Assembly: GCA_018340375.1 (NCBI GenBank)
Contig: JAFFJZ010000026.1
Coordinates: 2,046,001 to 2,110,000, forward strand
Reading direction: 5' to 3'
Length of the DNA: 64,000 nucleotides
DNA from: Gonatopus flavifemur
Taxonomy: Eukaryota; Arthropoda; Insecta; Hymenoptera; Dryinidae
This document shows, piece after piece, positions 10,868 through 21,512 of the stretch (positions are counted from its first letter, which is position 1; every line of letters begins with the position of its first letter). The translations under genes were made by a program, and so were the position numbers. Below the pieces are notes generated by a model, which saw only the letters and a list, made by a program, of their open reading frames with translations, made no database searches and was not told the DNA's origin.

Positions 10868-11223
10868 CCTCCACTTACGTGCATGTTCAAGTCGACGCTG
10901 AGAGAGAGAGACGATTTTCTCGGGCCGGCCCTGGCCTTAAGTTTCATAAACATATTATGAAACTTTTTACATAACACAATCTATTAAATTTCATAATATC
11001 ATATTAATTTCAAAAAGATAGTTCTTAATTTTGAGAATTTTCTTCTTAATTTTCATAAGATATTTGTAAATTTAATAATTAGTTTCTTACATTTTAATAA
11101 GAAATTCTAAAATTTCATAACTCATATTAAATTTAAGAACTTTATTGAATTTAATATGGGAATATTAAATTTCACAAGAAATTTTCCATTAAATTTAAGA
11201 ATTTTTCTAACAGTGTACATATA

Positions 11224-11481
11224 CACGGAGAGAAATGTTATATTATAAATTACTATATTGCTAGCAAGTACGGGACAGACTTTCCTTTATGATGACATTT
11301 ACTCCGGTACTTTCTGAAAAATTACTATATCTAGTAGTAGAATATGCTAGGATCCTTCTATATTATACTATCAGATATAGTAATTTTTCACAAAGTACCG
11401 GAGTGAATGTCATCATAAAGAAAAGTCTGTCCCGTATTTGCTAGTAATAAAGTAATTTATAATGTAACATTTCTCTCCGTG
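11224..11481. mobile_element. 258-bp TA-flanked MITE, CACGGAGAGAAATG ends
   Basis: The terminal repeats begin CACGGAGAGAAATGTTA and the palindrome extends through most of the element. TA lies on each side (11222-11223, 11482-11483). Tc1/mariner-type non-autonomous element. Confidence 0.82.
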
Positions 11482-11551
11482 TATGAGACGATAGTCACAA
11501 TAGGAGAGGTTCTTTTCTCCTCAACGGCGGGGTTAATCTGACAGCTCTATA

Positions 11552-11826
11552 TTATAATGCCGAAAGTTCATAATCCCAACGGTGGCACAGTCCCGAGGTG
11601 TCATAATCCCGAAAAAAAAAATTATAGAATATGATATAAATCGAGTATTTGGCTATTTCCATCATGGAAAGTTGATTGTTCTCACATAATATGCATGAAC
11701 AAAACATTTTTTACGATAAAAGTGGCCAAATACTTGATTTACATTAATTTCTATTATTTTTTTTTCGGGATTATGACACTTCGGGACTATGCCACCGTGG
11801 GGATTATGAATTTTCGGTATTATTAT
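11552..11826. mobile_element. MITE, TAATRCCGAAA ends
   Basis: The arms contain TTCATAATCCC and CATAATCCCGAAAAAAA and their inverses, about 75 bp each, around a 120-bp centre that is itself partly palindromic (ATTTGGC / GCCAAAT). Non-coding. Confidence 0.75.
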
Positions 11827-11829
11827 ACT

Positions 11830-12060
11830 AGTGTTTCGGACGAGACCGATACGATACCTGTCAAGCCGAGAGTCTCGATGATACTGAGAAACGTATAATG
11901 TATTGTAGAGACCGAGAATCTCGACTCCAGACTGAGAATGTTGACTCGAGATCGAGACGATACTGGTTTTTTCGAGACAAAAAACGAGACCGAGACGAGA
12001 TTATAAATTCCGAGACTAAATCGAGATCGAGACCCGGTCAGTGTTGAGGAGACGAGACCG
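11830..12060. repeat. degenerate GAGACC/GAGATC hexamer array
   Basis: Many imperfect copies of GAGACCGAGA and GAGTCTCGA-like words over about 230 bp. A decayed simple repeat. Confidence 0.65.
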
Positions 12061-12184
12061 AAATACTATATGATACTCTACCGGGTAATTGGGAAACGCG
12101 GGGTGATCGTGAACACCATGGATGAGCCTTCTTAGGAAGAGAAATTCGATATTTTCCTTTCACGAATGAAAAGTAGCGCCAAAA

Positions 12185-12405
12185 CCAAGTAAACCCTGAG
12201 TTCTTAGAGATGAATATAAGATATCCTATGAAAGAAACCCTCAACATGTGTCTAAAAGATGTCTTCAAAATATATATCAGAAATCTCCTGAAAGATATCT
12301 TATAGATGCTTTTATATGATATCTGAAATATAACTCAAAAATCTGTCCCATCGGAGTTCTCAAAATATCATCTATAAGATATCTTTCAGAACTTCAATTT
12401 CTGAA
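12185..12405. repeat. AAGATATCTT-type array, relic arm
   Basis: Words such as AAGATATCCTATGAAAG, AAGATGTCTTC and AAGATATCTT recur about every 25-30 bp, as in the arms of the foldback at 976-2100. It may be one arm of an eroded relative whose other arm is 13250-13440. Confidence 0.55.
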
Positions 12406-12561
12406 AAGATGGCGTCCCCCGACTTTGCCTTTCGCATCATTTTTCCGCCTCATTTTTTAGCGTGCAGTACGTGTGAACTATTGAATTTTATATTAGGATT
12501 CAAGGGATTCAAAGCAATTGAACTTTCCATGAGATACAAATTCACCAAGTAAGTGCTCTCT

Positions 12562-12710
12562 AAATCCGAATCAGTGAAAAGTACTGAGAATCAGTGAATT
12601 CCACTGGTGAAACAGTGCTAAGTCTGCCACTGGTTGAATCAGTGGGATACTTGGCACTTATTCGCCAGTGAAATTCACTGATTCTCAGTACTTTTCACTG
12701 ATTCGGATTT
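12562..12710. mobile_element. 149-bp hairpin built on CAGTGAA/TTCACTG
   Basis: The 45-bp arms (12562-12606 and 12665-12710) contain AAATCCGAATCAGTGAAAAG and its inverse. It probably belongs to a MITE; termini are not certain. Confidence 0.7.
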
Positions 12711-13000
12711 CCAGAATGTATGATATTTTGTTCGTGAATTCACTGCATGTCATTGTATAGTTTTTCAAAATAAGCATTAGTAAACATTAACGGTATTTGT
12801 AACCTTGCTTTTTACTGTCACTTATATATGTATACAACTGATATCATGTACTTACTTTGTGAAATTTCATTTTATTTATCGGCGCAATTACACTTTTTGA
12901 ATGTCTTACACTATTATAATAATGAATTTATGAACCTGAATACATGAATTTGAATGCTATCTTTTTCTCGAAACATCATCATTGAGTTCGTTTATCGGTT

Positions 13001-13195
13001 CCCTGGTGAAGGTAGATCTCATGATTTTTCATAATTTCTCATAAAAGGGGAAATGTTTTATATTTCCTCATGAATTAAAAATTCTATAAGAAAGATCTAA
13101 TATTTTCTCTTTGAATTTGGACTGAATGAGAAAATATAAAGAATTATAAATTTTATGAGAATTATGGAAAATGATTATATAAATTACCACCAGGG
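13001..13195. mobile_element. 195-bp MITE, CCCTGGTG ends
   Basis: Begins CCCTGGTGAAGGTA and ends TACCACCAGGG, with inner pairing of TTTTTCATAATTTCTCAT. Short, AT-rich and non-coding. Confidence 0.65.
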
Positions 13196-13249
13196 TTTTT
13201 TGTATGACTTCTGAAATATGTCATTCTTCGGAATTCTAATTTTGCTGTT

Positions 13250-13440
13250 CAATAAGACCTCATTCAGATATCTTGAACAATCTTCTGGAAGATCTCTTTT
13301 CAGATATCTTGAGATGTATAATTGTGTTGCGTTCGATATCTTTGAGATATCTCAAAGATCTCTTTTAGAAAAAGTTTTAAGATATCTTACAAAATTTTCA
13401 GACATCTTTCAGATATCTAATAGAAATCGGATTATCTAAT
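13250..13440. repeat. AAGATATCTT-type array, second relic arm
   Basis: Repeated CAGATATCTTGA, GATATCTTTGAGATATC and AAGATATCTTAC words. Similar in kind to 12185-12405. Confidence 0.55.
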
Positions 13441-13628
13441 TGGGTAAGACTAGCATTTAGTAAGGGTAAAAACTAGTTAACCACAACAATTCAATTCAGC
13501 AAATATTCCATGAAGAAAACTAATGTTCTTCCATTTTCTGTTTGAAGAACATACAGATTCCTGAACGATGGTTTGAATGATGTGTTTCGAGTGTCACATA
13601 TGGGCGTACGAAGAATATATCATAGGTG

Positions 13629-13828
13629 CACTGAGAAAAAAGCGACATAGTCACAGGAATCATCCTTGCATGGTTGAGGACTTTTGGTTGCGGTGACCTG
13701 AAATCTGGTTATGATAACCAGGAAAACAAAACAGAATCACGTAAATCTGGTTGTGGCAACCAGACGGAATGGTCAAAGACAAATCAACTACGTCGCCTGG
13801 TTATGAGAACTAGATTTTTCTCTGAGTG
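13629..13828. mobile_element. MITE with three internal CTGGTT-N-AACCAG palindromes
   Basis: The ends CACTGAGAAAAAAG and TTTTTCTCTGAGTG are inverse. Inside are CTGGTTATGATAACCAG, CTGGTTGTGGCAACCAG and the weaker CTGGTTATGAGAACTAG, each a short dyad about 55-70 bases from the next. Non-coding. Confidence 0.6.
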
Positions 13829-14014
13829 TGAATATACACTGAGGGTATTCTCCCATGAACTGGAATTTTTGGGAAATTGTAGTAAAGTACTATTCACGAA
13901 CTAATGAGACTTTCGTTTTTCGTTCCGGTCCCTACAAACTTCCGGTCTATGAGAAGCCAGCCTAAGGCTAGCCTCCCACGGATCGGATTTGGTTTCGGCG
14001 GAATGAGTATAACC

Positions 14015-14938
14015 CGATCGCTTTCACAATTTCTTTTAGATCGTTCTATCAGCAATCCATAAGAGATTGTACTCTGTACAATCAAAGACTGTACTGGAAT
14101 TCGATTTTGGCCAGAATTTATCTCTTCCGAAAATTCCGGTCTCAGATCAATTTTATCGGAGACTGATATGGTTGAACGTTTTTAATGTTAATACTTTTGG
14201 AGAGAACAAAAAAATAGTTACGTGTATTTTTTTATTGAAGGCAAGTACAAAAAAGGAGCAAATACGGTATGCAATCTAGTTTATGATACCATTTGTCGCG
14301 AACTGGAAATCGCTTATTACAACAAAATTCATCTATTCTCTGATGGTTGTGGGGGCCAGAATAAAAATTATTTATTCATGCATTTTTTGTGTTTATTGTC
14401 TGAAAAATTACAAATTGAGATCCAACATTTATTTCCTGTACGCGGGCATTCTTATTGTTCATGTGACCGGAATTTTCGATCGCTTTCACAATTTCTTTTA
14501 GATCGTTCTATCAGCAATCCATAAGAGATTGTACTCTGTACAATCAAAGACTGTACTGGAATTCGATTTTGGCCAGAATTTATCTCTTCCGAAAATTCCG
14601 GTCTCAGATCAATTTTATCGGAGACTGATATGGTTGAACGTTTTTAATGTTAATACTTTTGGAGAGAACAAAAAAATAGTTACGTGTATTTTTTTATTGA
14701 AGGCAAGTACAAAAAAGGAGCAAATACGGTATGCAATCTAGTTTATGATACCATTTGTCGCGAACTGGAAATCGCTTATTACAACAAAATTCATCTATTC
14801 TCTGATGGTTGTGGGGGCCAGAATAAAAATTATTTATTCATGCATTTTTTGTGTTTATTGTCTGAAAAATTACAAATTGAGATCCAACATTTATTTCCTG
14901 TACGCGGGCATTCTTATTGTTCATGTGACCGGAATTTT
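14015..14938. repeat. exact 462-bp tandem duplication
   Basis: The two units 14015-14476 and 14477-14938 appear identical, including all frames. The junction falls after GACCGGAATTTT. It is either a very recent duplication or an assembly artefact. Confidence 0.9.
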
Positions 14939-15423
14939 GGGATGTATGGACAAAAAAAGAAAAAAAAAGAAAAGAGACGATAAAAACCGACGAAGAATAT
15001 TAGGAAATAATTCAAAATGCGAGGAACCCCCCATTCAAAATAATGGAAGATTCTACATGTACGGTTAAAGATTTTGAAACTGTGTTAGACGGAATTAAGA
15101 AACCGACAGATTTGCACATCAGAGATGCGGTGAAAATAATATATTTCCCGAATAAACAAATTGAGTTGTTTTATGATTATAATGGAAAACCGAAAAGTCA
15201 TATTGTAAAATCAGATATTGTTTTCGATGATTTGTTGAATAGACCATTAGCTGATTCGGTCGGAATAAGTCAACGAAAATTGAACGATGTCCAGTCGTTG
15301 ACAAAGTATTTGAGCGTGAACGGGCAAAAGTTTTTCAATGCTTTATCCAACAAATCATCGATAGAAACTATAAACAAAACTGGCATAATCCAAAAGTCAA
15401 AAGAAAATGTTCCGGAAAAGTGA
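14015..15423 (+). pseudogene. DUF7869-like transposon-associated protein, broken and internally duplicated
   Basis: Translated pieces match a protein family I know from many arthropod genomes. One is LEFDFGQNLSLPKIPVSDQF; after a frameshift follow HLFSDGCGGQNKNYLFMHF and FPVRGHSYCSCDRNF. The SDGCGGQNKN core is the family's DDE-like signature; the biochemical role is not established. The C-terminal part continues in a separate frame at 15043-15420 (MEDSTCTVKDFETVLDG to ENVPEK). The 14015-14476 block is repeated exactly at 14477-14938, and both copies carry the same frameshift near 14220, so the gene was dead before it was duplicated. A poly-lysine run and another frame change lie near 14950-15040. 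Confidence 0.7.
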
Positions 15424-17222
15424 CGGAGGGAATAAAAATGAATTCCAAATATTCGAGAAGGAAATTGCAATTCTTCTACTGTGACATATTGTTCTATTTG
15501 AAAGCTATAGAAAGCTATATAAAGTTACATATTTTGTTCAAAAAGTTTATGATTTATACCTTGAAATAAAATGGTTGAAAAAAATTTTAATACCTAATAT
15601 TCATTGAATCCTGTGAATAAGAATATGACTTTCGCAAAAATGTTTACCGTTATTCATTGATGGGACATTCTTGTTAAAAATGGCTTCTTATTAAAAAACT
15701 GATGAACGAAGTTTAAGCAGGAGAAAACTTCCAGCGACAAAATTGTTCACTAGTGTATGGACTAACTTTCTGGGAAATTTCAGATCGATTAAGCTATTGG
15801 TTTGGAAAATACAGCTATTTATTTATAAGCGCGCAACTCATATTCTTCGTTATTTCTACATAGTTCTCGGGTTAAACGTACGAGACTGTGTGAAACATAA
15901 GTCCACTCAATTTCCCAACGTAGTTTTATGGTTTTTGTGTCAGCGAATCCAAATATCGAACTATTTTTGCAAGATTCATGATAGATTTTTCATTATAAAC
16001 AAATTGTTTGAAACTATATTACAAAGAAGCGTTTGGTATTTGAAAAAATTGGATAGACAAACAAGTTTCCCTGCTTCACTTGAGGAATAAATTATGTATC
16101 AAGCCTGTTTACAGGACTAAGATTATTTATTTACGTAATCAATTGAAATTAGGGATGAGGATGACTCATGAGGGAACATTGAGTAAAACATCTTTCATAC
16201 AGGATCTATTCCTTATTTTTCTAATGTATCATCAATTTTTCCATCAGGGTACAATGATAAGTGAGGGAAAAAATACCATTTGATTGTTCAATGAAACCAA
16301 ATGACACAGTGAAAGATAGGTTAACCATTCACCTCTCGCCGTATGAGAAAGTATCCTCCACATTTGTGAGGCTGGCTTCGTTTTTCACGCTTTTACGGGT
16401 GAAAAATATACAAAATAATGGTCAATTTTACCTTGCATTTTTCTACAATACAAAATTTTTAACTCTTTCCTATATACTATACATTATTAGATTTTGTGTA
16501 TCGTTTTTTGAGGTGAGGAATTTGAAACACTTTGAGTTCAAAAATGTATATTATTATTTAGATTGTTGAGACGACAATGTTAATATGAAATGTAAAACTT
16601 TCAGGTACTGGATTAGTAATTTTTTAAATTTTCGTACAGAATGATTGTGTTCTTATAGCCGTGTTTATTGCGGAGGCTGAAGGGATGCACTTTTGAATTT
16701 CTTTATTAGGAAACCTCTTTTTTCTCTTACCCAATGATTAAACGTTTCGAAGCATCTTGGAACTTTCGTCCTTTATAATTCAATGTCTTTAAACGATCCT
16801 CATAACATCCTGTAACATTAATTTTTTTGCTGTTAGTCATTTAAATAATGAAAACTTATTCATCCGCAGTAAAAATTGTCGTCAGAAACGGCTAGAATCT
16901 CCACCCGCATCTAATAGCAATTCTTACAAGAGATGTATCATGATCAAATTTCAATTTTGTTCTCAATAATCCGGCAAAACATTGAACTAAATGACCAATT
17001 TCACATTTTAGTTTTTTCAAAACTTTCAATTTGAAAGCAAGGTGAAAAATTATCGATTACAATTTTTTTTTGCACGAACTTTCGAACTAGAATCAAGTTT
17101 TTATTTTAAGATCTAATGCAAGGTAAGTGGAATTGAAGATCTGATATGTGGGTGATCTAAGTCAAGTTTCAGATAACTTCTGGATATAATCAAAGAAGAA
17201 TCTAAAACATTTCCAAAACCGA
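15424..17222. other. no gene recognised
   Basis: AT-rich sequence downstream of the DUF7869-like pseudogene. A possible polyadenylation signal, AATAAA, is seen near 15565. Several open stretches exist (for example 15743-16090) but none resembles a known protein, and codon use follows the base composition. Confidence 0.5.
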
Positions 17223-17450
17223 CCCAAGTAGCACAACAGGTTAGAAATGCTGAGAGGGTTCTTGGAAGTTCTGATCATGTTTTATGAACATTCTTAAAAT
17301 CTCCGAATGATACTATTTTGGATAAGTACATTCCATGCACATCCTTAGAATGTCTTTTTCGGATTTATCCAAAACAGTCTCACCCGCATATTCTTTGCAT
17401 AATTACAGCATGAGCGCAGAATGTTTGAAAAGTTCTTGTGTTACTTGGGG
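17223..17450. mobile_element. MITE, CCCAAGTARCACAA ends, copy 2 (uninterrupted)
   Basis: Begins CCCAAGTAGCACAAC and ends TTGTGTTACTTGGGG. The body is collinear with 2361-2697 minus the nested hairpin, so it is the reference empty form for that insertion. Confidence 0.8.
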
Positions 17451-17530
17451 AGGTATTAGAGAACTTGTTAATATTTTCACAGAATATTATGAATAATCAA
17501 AATGTCGAGGGGAAAAATGATCATTAAGTA

Positions 17531-18847
17531 TACCGGGTGTTACAGAATTCACCATTCGCATTTCTGAGGCGTGTTTTGTAGCCAAAATGCAATAATTGCC
17601 CATTTGGAAAAATTTGATCCAAAGCTTAGTTGTTTTTTTTTCAAATTGAGATTACTCCAAAGCTTTGTATTTTACGTATTTGAGCTTTTTAATCTGAAAT
17701 TTTTCAGAGATCTTAATCCCAACATCCCTGTATTCAATCCACGTAAACCCACCGCTTTTCAACCTGCGAGACACTCGACCAAACTTCGCTACGTACTTTT
17801 CCAACAACTAAGCGATAAATCAAAATTTGTGATATACAGTGACGTAGTAAAATGCCAGGATTAGACTTCGAATATCCCTAGTGAAAATGGGAGCGTAAAA
17901 AGTGTGTTAAGCGACGCGGAAGAGTAAACGAAACACCATCCAAGCGCAAAGAAGCGGAGATTGAAACGTTTTTTCTCTTCGTTTGTTCCAACCTTCGCTT
18001 CCGGCGAGCGGAAATTTTCACTAGGGATTAGATTGGATCTGGAAAAGATTCCTGACAATTATGCCAACATAATAACCTACAAAGTCAATAATCTTTATAA
18101 CCTGTTCTCTTTCATTTGTACATATTCCTTCAGACTTTAAATTCATATTCAAAGCGCAATCCTAGCCTCATACTTGAACGCTGTATATTCAAAATTTTCA
18201 TTCATTACTCAAGTACGTAGAACAAAACCCCGCTGGAGAAAACCACGTGGCATTCCTACGTAGGAATCCTACGTGGGATCATGGCATGGGAAATGTACTT
18301 GAAACGTCCAATCTGGATGAGATTCCCACGTAGAAATCCAATGTTCACCTAGGAATCCCACGTGCGAATTCTATGTACATCTAGCAATCCTACGTGAGAA
18401 TCACCGAAATTTTTCATTTCAAATAGACTTCCCACGCCATAATTCCCACGTGGGAATCCCATATTGGAATCCTCCGTGGTTTTTTCAGCAGGGAATACTT
18501 CGGAGTGATCTGTATTTTGAAGAAAAATCGAAAAATGCTCCAAAATTAAACTTCAAATGACATTTTCCCAACGAGGAATCTTTGCATTTTTCCTGCAGAA
18601 TGTTCCACTGACACAAGTCTGTCGTCCTTGTCACAAGCTTGTCGTCTATAGTGCTTTTATTCGATTGTTTTTTTGTTTGTTATTGACAACCTTGTGAGTT
18701 CAAGGTCGCTACAAGACTGCTGCAAGGGTTTTGTAAGCTTGCACCCTTTGTCGTAAGTCAACTAAAAGGCTTATGCCAACCTTGTCACAAACTTGCCTGA
18801 CAGCAGGGTTGAATTGCTATCTGGGTAAATTTTGAAACACCCTGTGT
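17531..18847. mobile_element. ~1.3-kb inverted-repeat element, ACMSGGTGTTWCARAATT ends
   Basis: TACCGGGTGTTACAGAATTC on the left and the inverse of ACAGGGTGTTTCAAAATT on the right form a terminal repeat of about 22 bp. No transposase is recognised inside. The foldback at 18228-18493 and a segment rich in CTTGTCACAAGCTTG-like words (18600-18820) are nested in it. Its right end abuts the 3' end of the BEN gene. Confidence 0.55.
18228..18493. mobile_element. foldback with TACGTGGGAAT repeats
   Basis: The ends CCCGCTGGAGAAAACCACG and the inverse of CCCTGCTGAAAAAACCACG pair. Between them a word close to ATTCCCACGTAGGAATCC recurs about eight times in both orientations. Confidence 0.65.
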
Positions 18848-18852
18848 AAACA

Positions 18853-19113
18853 CTAGAATATGCGTAACCTACAATCTCGAAATAAAAATAACTCACGTCT
18901 TAACACTTCGTATTTACGTGGCGTATATGGCTTTAGAGGAGTATCTGATCCAGGACATTTACGAGCTCTATCGAGATCAAAACATCTGGTGATGATTTCT
19001 TGTTTTGTCCATATTGTACCAAGTAAGTTTTTAACAAATTTCGAGTTATCCCTTTCTGTTTTCATGAAGTCCCAAGTTTCTGCCGGAACCCACACATCGT
19101 TACCTAAGAATAC
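18853..19113 (-). pseudogene. BEN gene exon 6, BEN domain
   Basis: After a strong acceptor (TTGTTTTTCAG) the frame reads VFLGNDVWVPAETWDFM, then KFVKNLLGTIWTKQEIITRC and later TPRKYEVLRREL. This is the BEN layout: V.VP, then K.V..LL...FT.EEL, then the final helix. It ends at a stop only a few bases from the terminal repeat of the element at 17531-18847. Confidence 0.75.
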
Positions 19114-19194
19114 CTGAAAAACAATACTCAATTTACAGTACTCGGGAATGATACGGCAGTTGGGAAATTTGTACATATCCCGCACAGAGTGGTA

Positions 19195-19307
19195 CAGTAG
19201 ACCCTCGTTATAAGAGTCGCATTAATCTATCTGCGTCTTGCTCTTACATAAGATTGAATACCGTGTGGAACAAAGACACAAGTGACGCTTATAACGAGAG
19301 GGTACTG
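19195..19307. mobile_element. 113-bp pogo/Tigger-type MITE
   Basis: Ends CAGTAGACCCTCGTTATAAG and the inverse of CAGTACCCTCTCGTTATAAG, flanked by TA at 19193-19194 and 19308-19309. These termini are typical of the pogo group. Located in the last intron of the BEN gene. Confidence 0.8.
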
Positions 19308-19614
19308 TATATGATTACATCAGAAACCAAATCAATCTACTGAAACGGAATCAAATTCAATAAATTTTATTATAGTCAAGCTAAGAGAACAATTTGATTC
19401 TCATAACCATAATTTTGGCTTTGACCATGGATGCTCCTAACATTCGTGCAAATTTCAATCAGAAAAAAGACACATGTATACAAATTTGCGAAGTTTGCAA
19501 AATTTGTACGAATATCGAAAGAATCCTATGCAATTGCACAATCAGATTTCTGCGTTTTGTTTTGTTTTTCTGGTTATCATAAGCAAATTTCAAGTCCCTG
19601 TAACCATGAATCCT

Positions 19615-19762
19615 CCCGTACAGCACATCCACCGATGTCCACGTCGCATCTACGTTGAGGCCAGGTGGATGAAAAGGAGACGTGGATACAAGGTGGAGAG
19701 CACGGAGAGGCGACGTTGAGGCGACGGAGAAATGTCCGCGATCGGTGGATGTGCGGTACGGG
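19615..19762. mobile_element. GC-richer hairpin, CCCGTACMGCACATCCACC ends
   Basis: Inverse ends CCCGTACAGCACATCCACCG and CGGTGGATGTGCGGTACGGG. The core contains GTTGAGGCGACGGAGAAATG, which resembles a phrase in the hairpin at 39375-39588, so both probably belong to one family. Confidence 0.65.
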
Positions 19763-20233
19763 CTGTACCATGCGAGCGTAGTTTCTGTAACCATGTTGCC
19801 TCTCTCTCAGCATACAATACGAATCCTAGAGGCTAGTGAGGAATTCCAAATTCTTTCATAAATAAAATACTGTGTTCTTTTCAATTTCACAAAAAGGATG
19901 AATTTTTCTAGGTACCATTAACATTATATTTTGGTTTAAAACTCATGTAAATACATTTCTGAAATATGCAAACTCAGCTATGAATTTTTCAGTAATTGTG
20001 GAATTGATAATTTCAGAAATACATTTGTGTTAAAAAAACGTTACCATCCAGTGTATACTCGACGATCGAAAAAATAAGTGTGCACGAATGGGCAACGCAG
20101 AACTAACAGGGAATAGTATCATGAAATCCTCGATCAGTAAGATTCACTGGTGGTGCTGCGATTGAGAGGGAACAAATATTCCACAGAATACATAATTTCT
20201 TCCAATTGTAACGGACAATCGTAAAGTCCTACT

Positions 20234-20350
20234 TCTCTGGTTGAAGAAACTCATTAATTCTCACCAAATTTCATAGAATTTCGAACAATGTTCTAACCAA
20301 ATCTCATGCAACTCAATTTGGCAGGTTTAATAGATTTTTTTAACCGGGGT
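20234..20350. mobile_element. MITE, CCCTGGTTAAAAAAA family, copy A
   Basis: Eroded copy running from CTCTGGTTGAAGAAACTCAT to TTTTTTTAACCGGGG. The shared core phrase is CAATGTTCTAACCAAATCTC. Confidence 0.65.
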
Positions 20351-20610
20351 TTAGCTGTTTGATCTTTCCACAATGCATGTTATAAAAATATGCCATGAAA
20401 TTTCTATTTTTTGGATCGTGTTTTGAATTATGTCTTTTCAGAAGTTAGAATCAAAACGATTCAAATATGGTAAATATTGAACGATTTAATCACTTCTGAA
20501 TGTGCACAGAAGAAAATATATAATGGAAATAGAGATAGCGAAAACTCTGTAAAGAATATCGTATGGACTGTAGTAATTAGGTAGGTATTACTGCAATTAT
20601 ATGATACATC

Positions 20611-20745
20611 TCTAGTTAAAAAAAATCCATTGAATCTGATGAAGGAAATTCCATGGACTGTGGTCAGAACATTGTACAAGATTCAATTAAATTTGGCAAG
20701 AATCAGTGAGGTTTGGCGAGAATCAATGGATTCTCTGAACCAGGG
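20611..20745. mobile_element. MITE, CCCTGGTTAAAAAAA family, copy B
   Basis: Runs from TCTAGTTAAAAAAAATCCAT to ATTCTCTGAACCAGGG, opposite in orientation to copy A. Shares CAGAACATTGTACAAGATTC with the copy at 38743-38969 (inverse). Confidence 0.65.
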
Positions 20746-20917
20746 ATTTCGATCTATCACCACATGTCATCAATTGATAATAGTATTATTACATCTGTAA
20801 AACAACCCTTACGATAAATTTAATTGATTTTGAAGACCGATTTGATTGAGTTTTCACTGTTTCCCTATATTCATTATACATTTTTATCTGGATGTAATTG
20901 ATGGATTGATTAAATAC

Positions 20918-21512
20918 CTGTCCATTCACATCATCATGAACTTCATATTGCGTAGAAGCAGAAGGTGATTTCGATGGTTGTATTTCTTTTTCTGGTTCTT
21001 CGTTTTGTGTTGTTTCAATATGTTGTTCAATATGACTTCCCTGTTGCTCTGCTTCTGCATGTTGGGTAGTTCCACTTCTTCGATTTCGCTGCCCTTTTGT
21101 TTTTTGATTTTCAGTCATTATTGTTCTTTGATTCTGCAAATTCTCGATCTGTTCATTTTGATCATTTCCTGTTTTTTGAGTTTGCTGTTCGCTTGTTTCT
21201 TCGTTCTGATCATTTTCTATTCTTTGATTCTGTTTTTTTGTTTTCGTGAGCTGGTTATTTTCTATCTCTTGATTATCCTGTATTTCTATTTCTTGATTCC
21301 CCTGTATTCCTATTCCTTGATTCTCCTGTATTTCTGTTTCTACACCTCGATGATATTCTGCTTTTTGAGCATGTTTTTTCGCTGTTTCGTCATGACGTTC
21401 TTATGCTACTCTTTGATCAAGTCCTTCATCCATCAGTTCGTATTCATCATCCTCAATTACCCTCACTTTTCTTTTCCTGTACACAACCCTCATTTCTGAA
21501 TCGTCGGATGAG
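20918..21512 (-). pseudogene. BEN gene exon 5, Gln/Glu-rich repeats
   Basis: Low-complexity acidic and glutamine-rich coding. A roughly 12-residue unit of the type EIQxNQEIE is repeated in the first half, followed by Gln/Glu/Lys-rich sequence. Ends at the donor GGACAG|GTATTT in phase 0. The start depends on the acceptor CCGACAG; a nearby acceptor would break the phase. The single TAA interrupts QRVA-stop-ERHDE. Confidence 0.6.

Larger units (their letters stand above)
2843..10933. mobile_element. non-autonomous hAT-like element with perfect 8-bp target duplication
   Basis: The ends are CAGGGCCGGCCCGAG and its exact inverse; the terminal repeat runs about 24 bp through AAAATCGTC. The 8-bp sequence GCCTTAAG flanks both ends (2835-2842 and 10934-10941). 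CAGGG termini and 8-bp duplications are hallmarks of the hAT superfamily. No hAT transposase was found, so the element is non-autonomous. Its 8.1 kb is largely made of later insertions and duplications: a hairpin at 3451, the foldback at 4473-8251, and the palindrome at 9684-10867. The phrase CGCCAAGTACATGAAAC recurs several times inside. Confidence 0.8.
2818..11215. mobile_element. TA-flanked MITE (CACTGTTARAAAAAT) split by the hAT-like element
   Basis: The left end, CACTGTTAAAAAAATCT, is preceded by TA. The right end, the inverse of CACTGTTAGAAAAATTCTTAA, is followed by TA at 11216-11217. With the inserted hAT-like element (2843-10933) removed, only about 300 bp of very AT-rich sequence remains, which is typical of a Tc1/mariner-type MITE. 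Confidence 0.7.
2713..11548. repeat. outermost inverted-repeat pair enclosing the nest
   Basis: A 34-bp segment at 2713-2746 beginning AGAGCTGCCAGATT is present inverted at 11515-11548 with only about four differences. This looks like the terminal part of an older element into which the MITEs at 2818-11215 and 11224-11481 were later inserted. The exact ends are not resolved. Confidence 0.55.

Noticed and set aside
15743..16569. Three consecutive open frames of 67-115 residues
   Set aside because: No family resemblance and amino-acid content follows AT-rich DNA. Not called as genes.
20978..21499. 173-residue hydrophobic Phe/Leu-rich frame on the plus strand
   Set aside because: It is the complement of the Gln/Glu-rich exon of the BEN gene; CAA/GAA codons read backwards give TTG/TTC.
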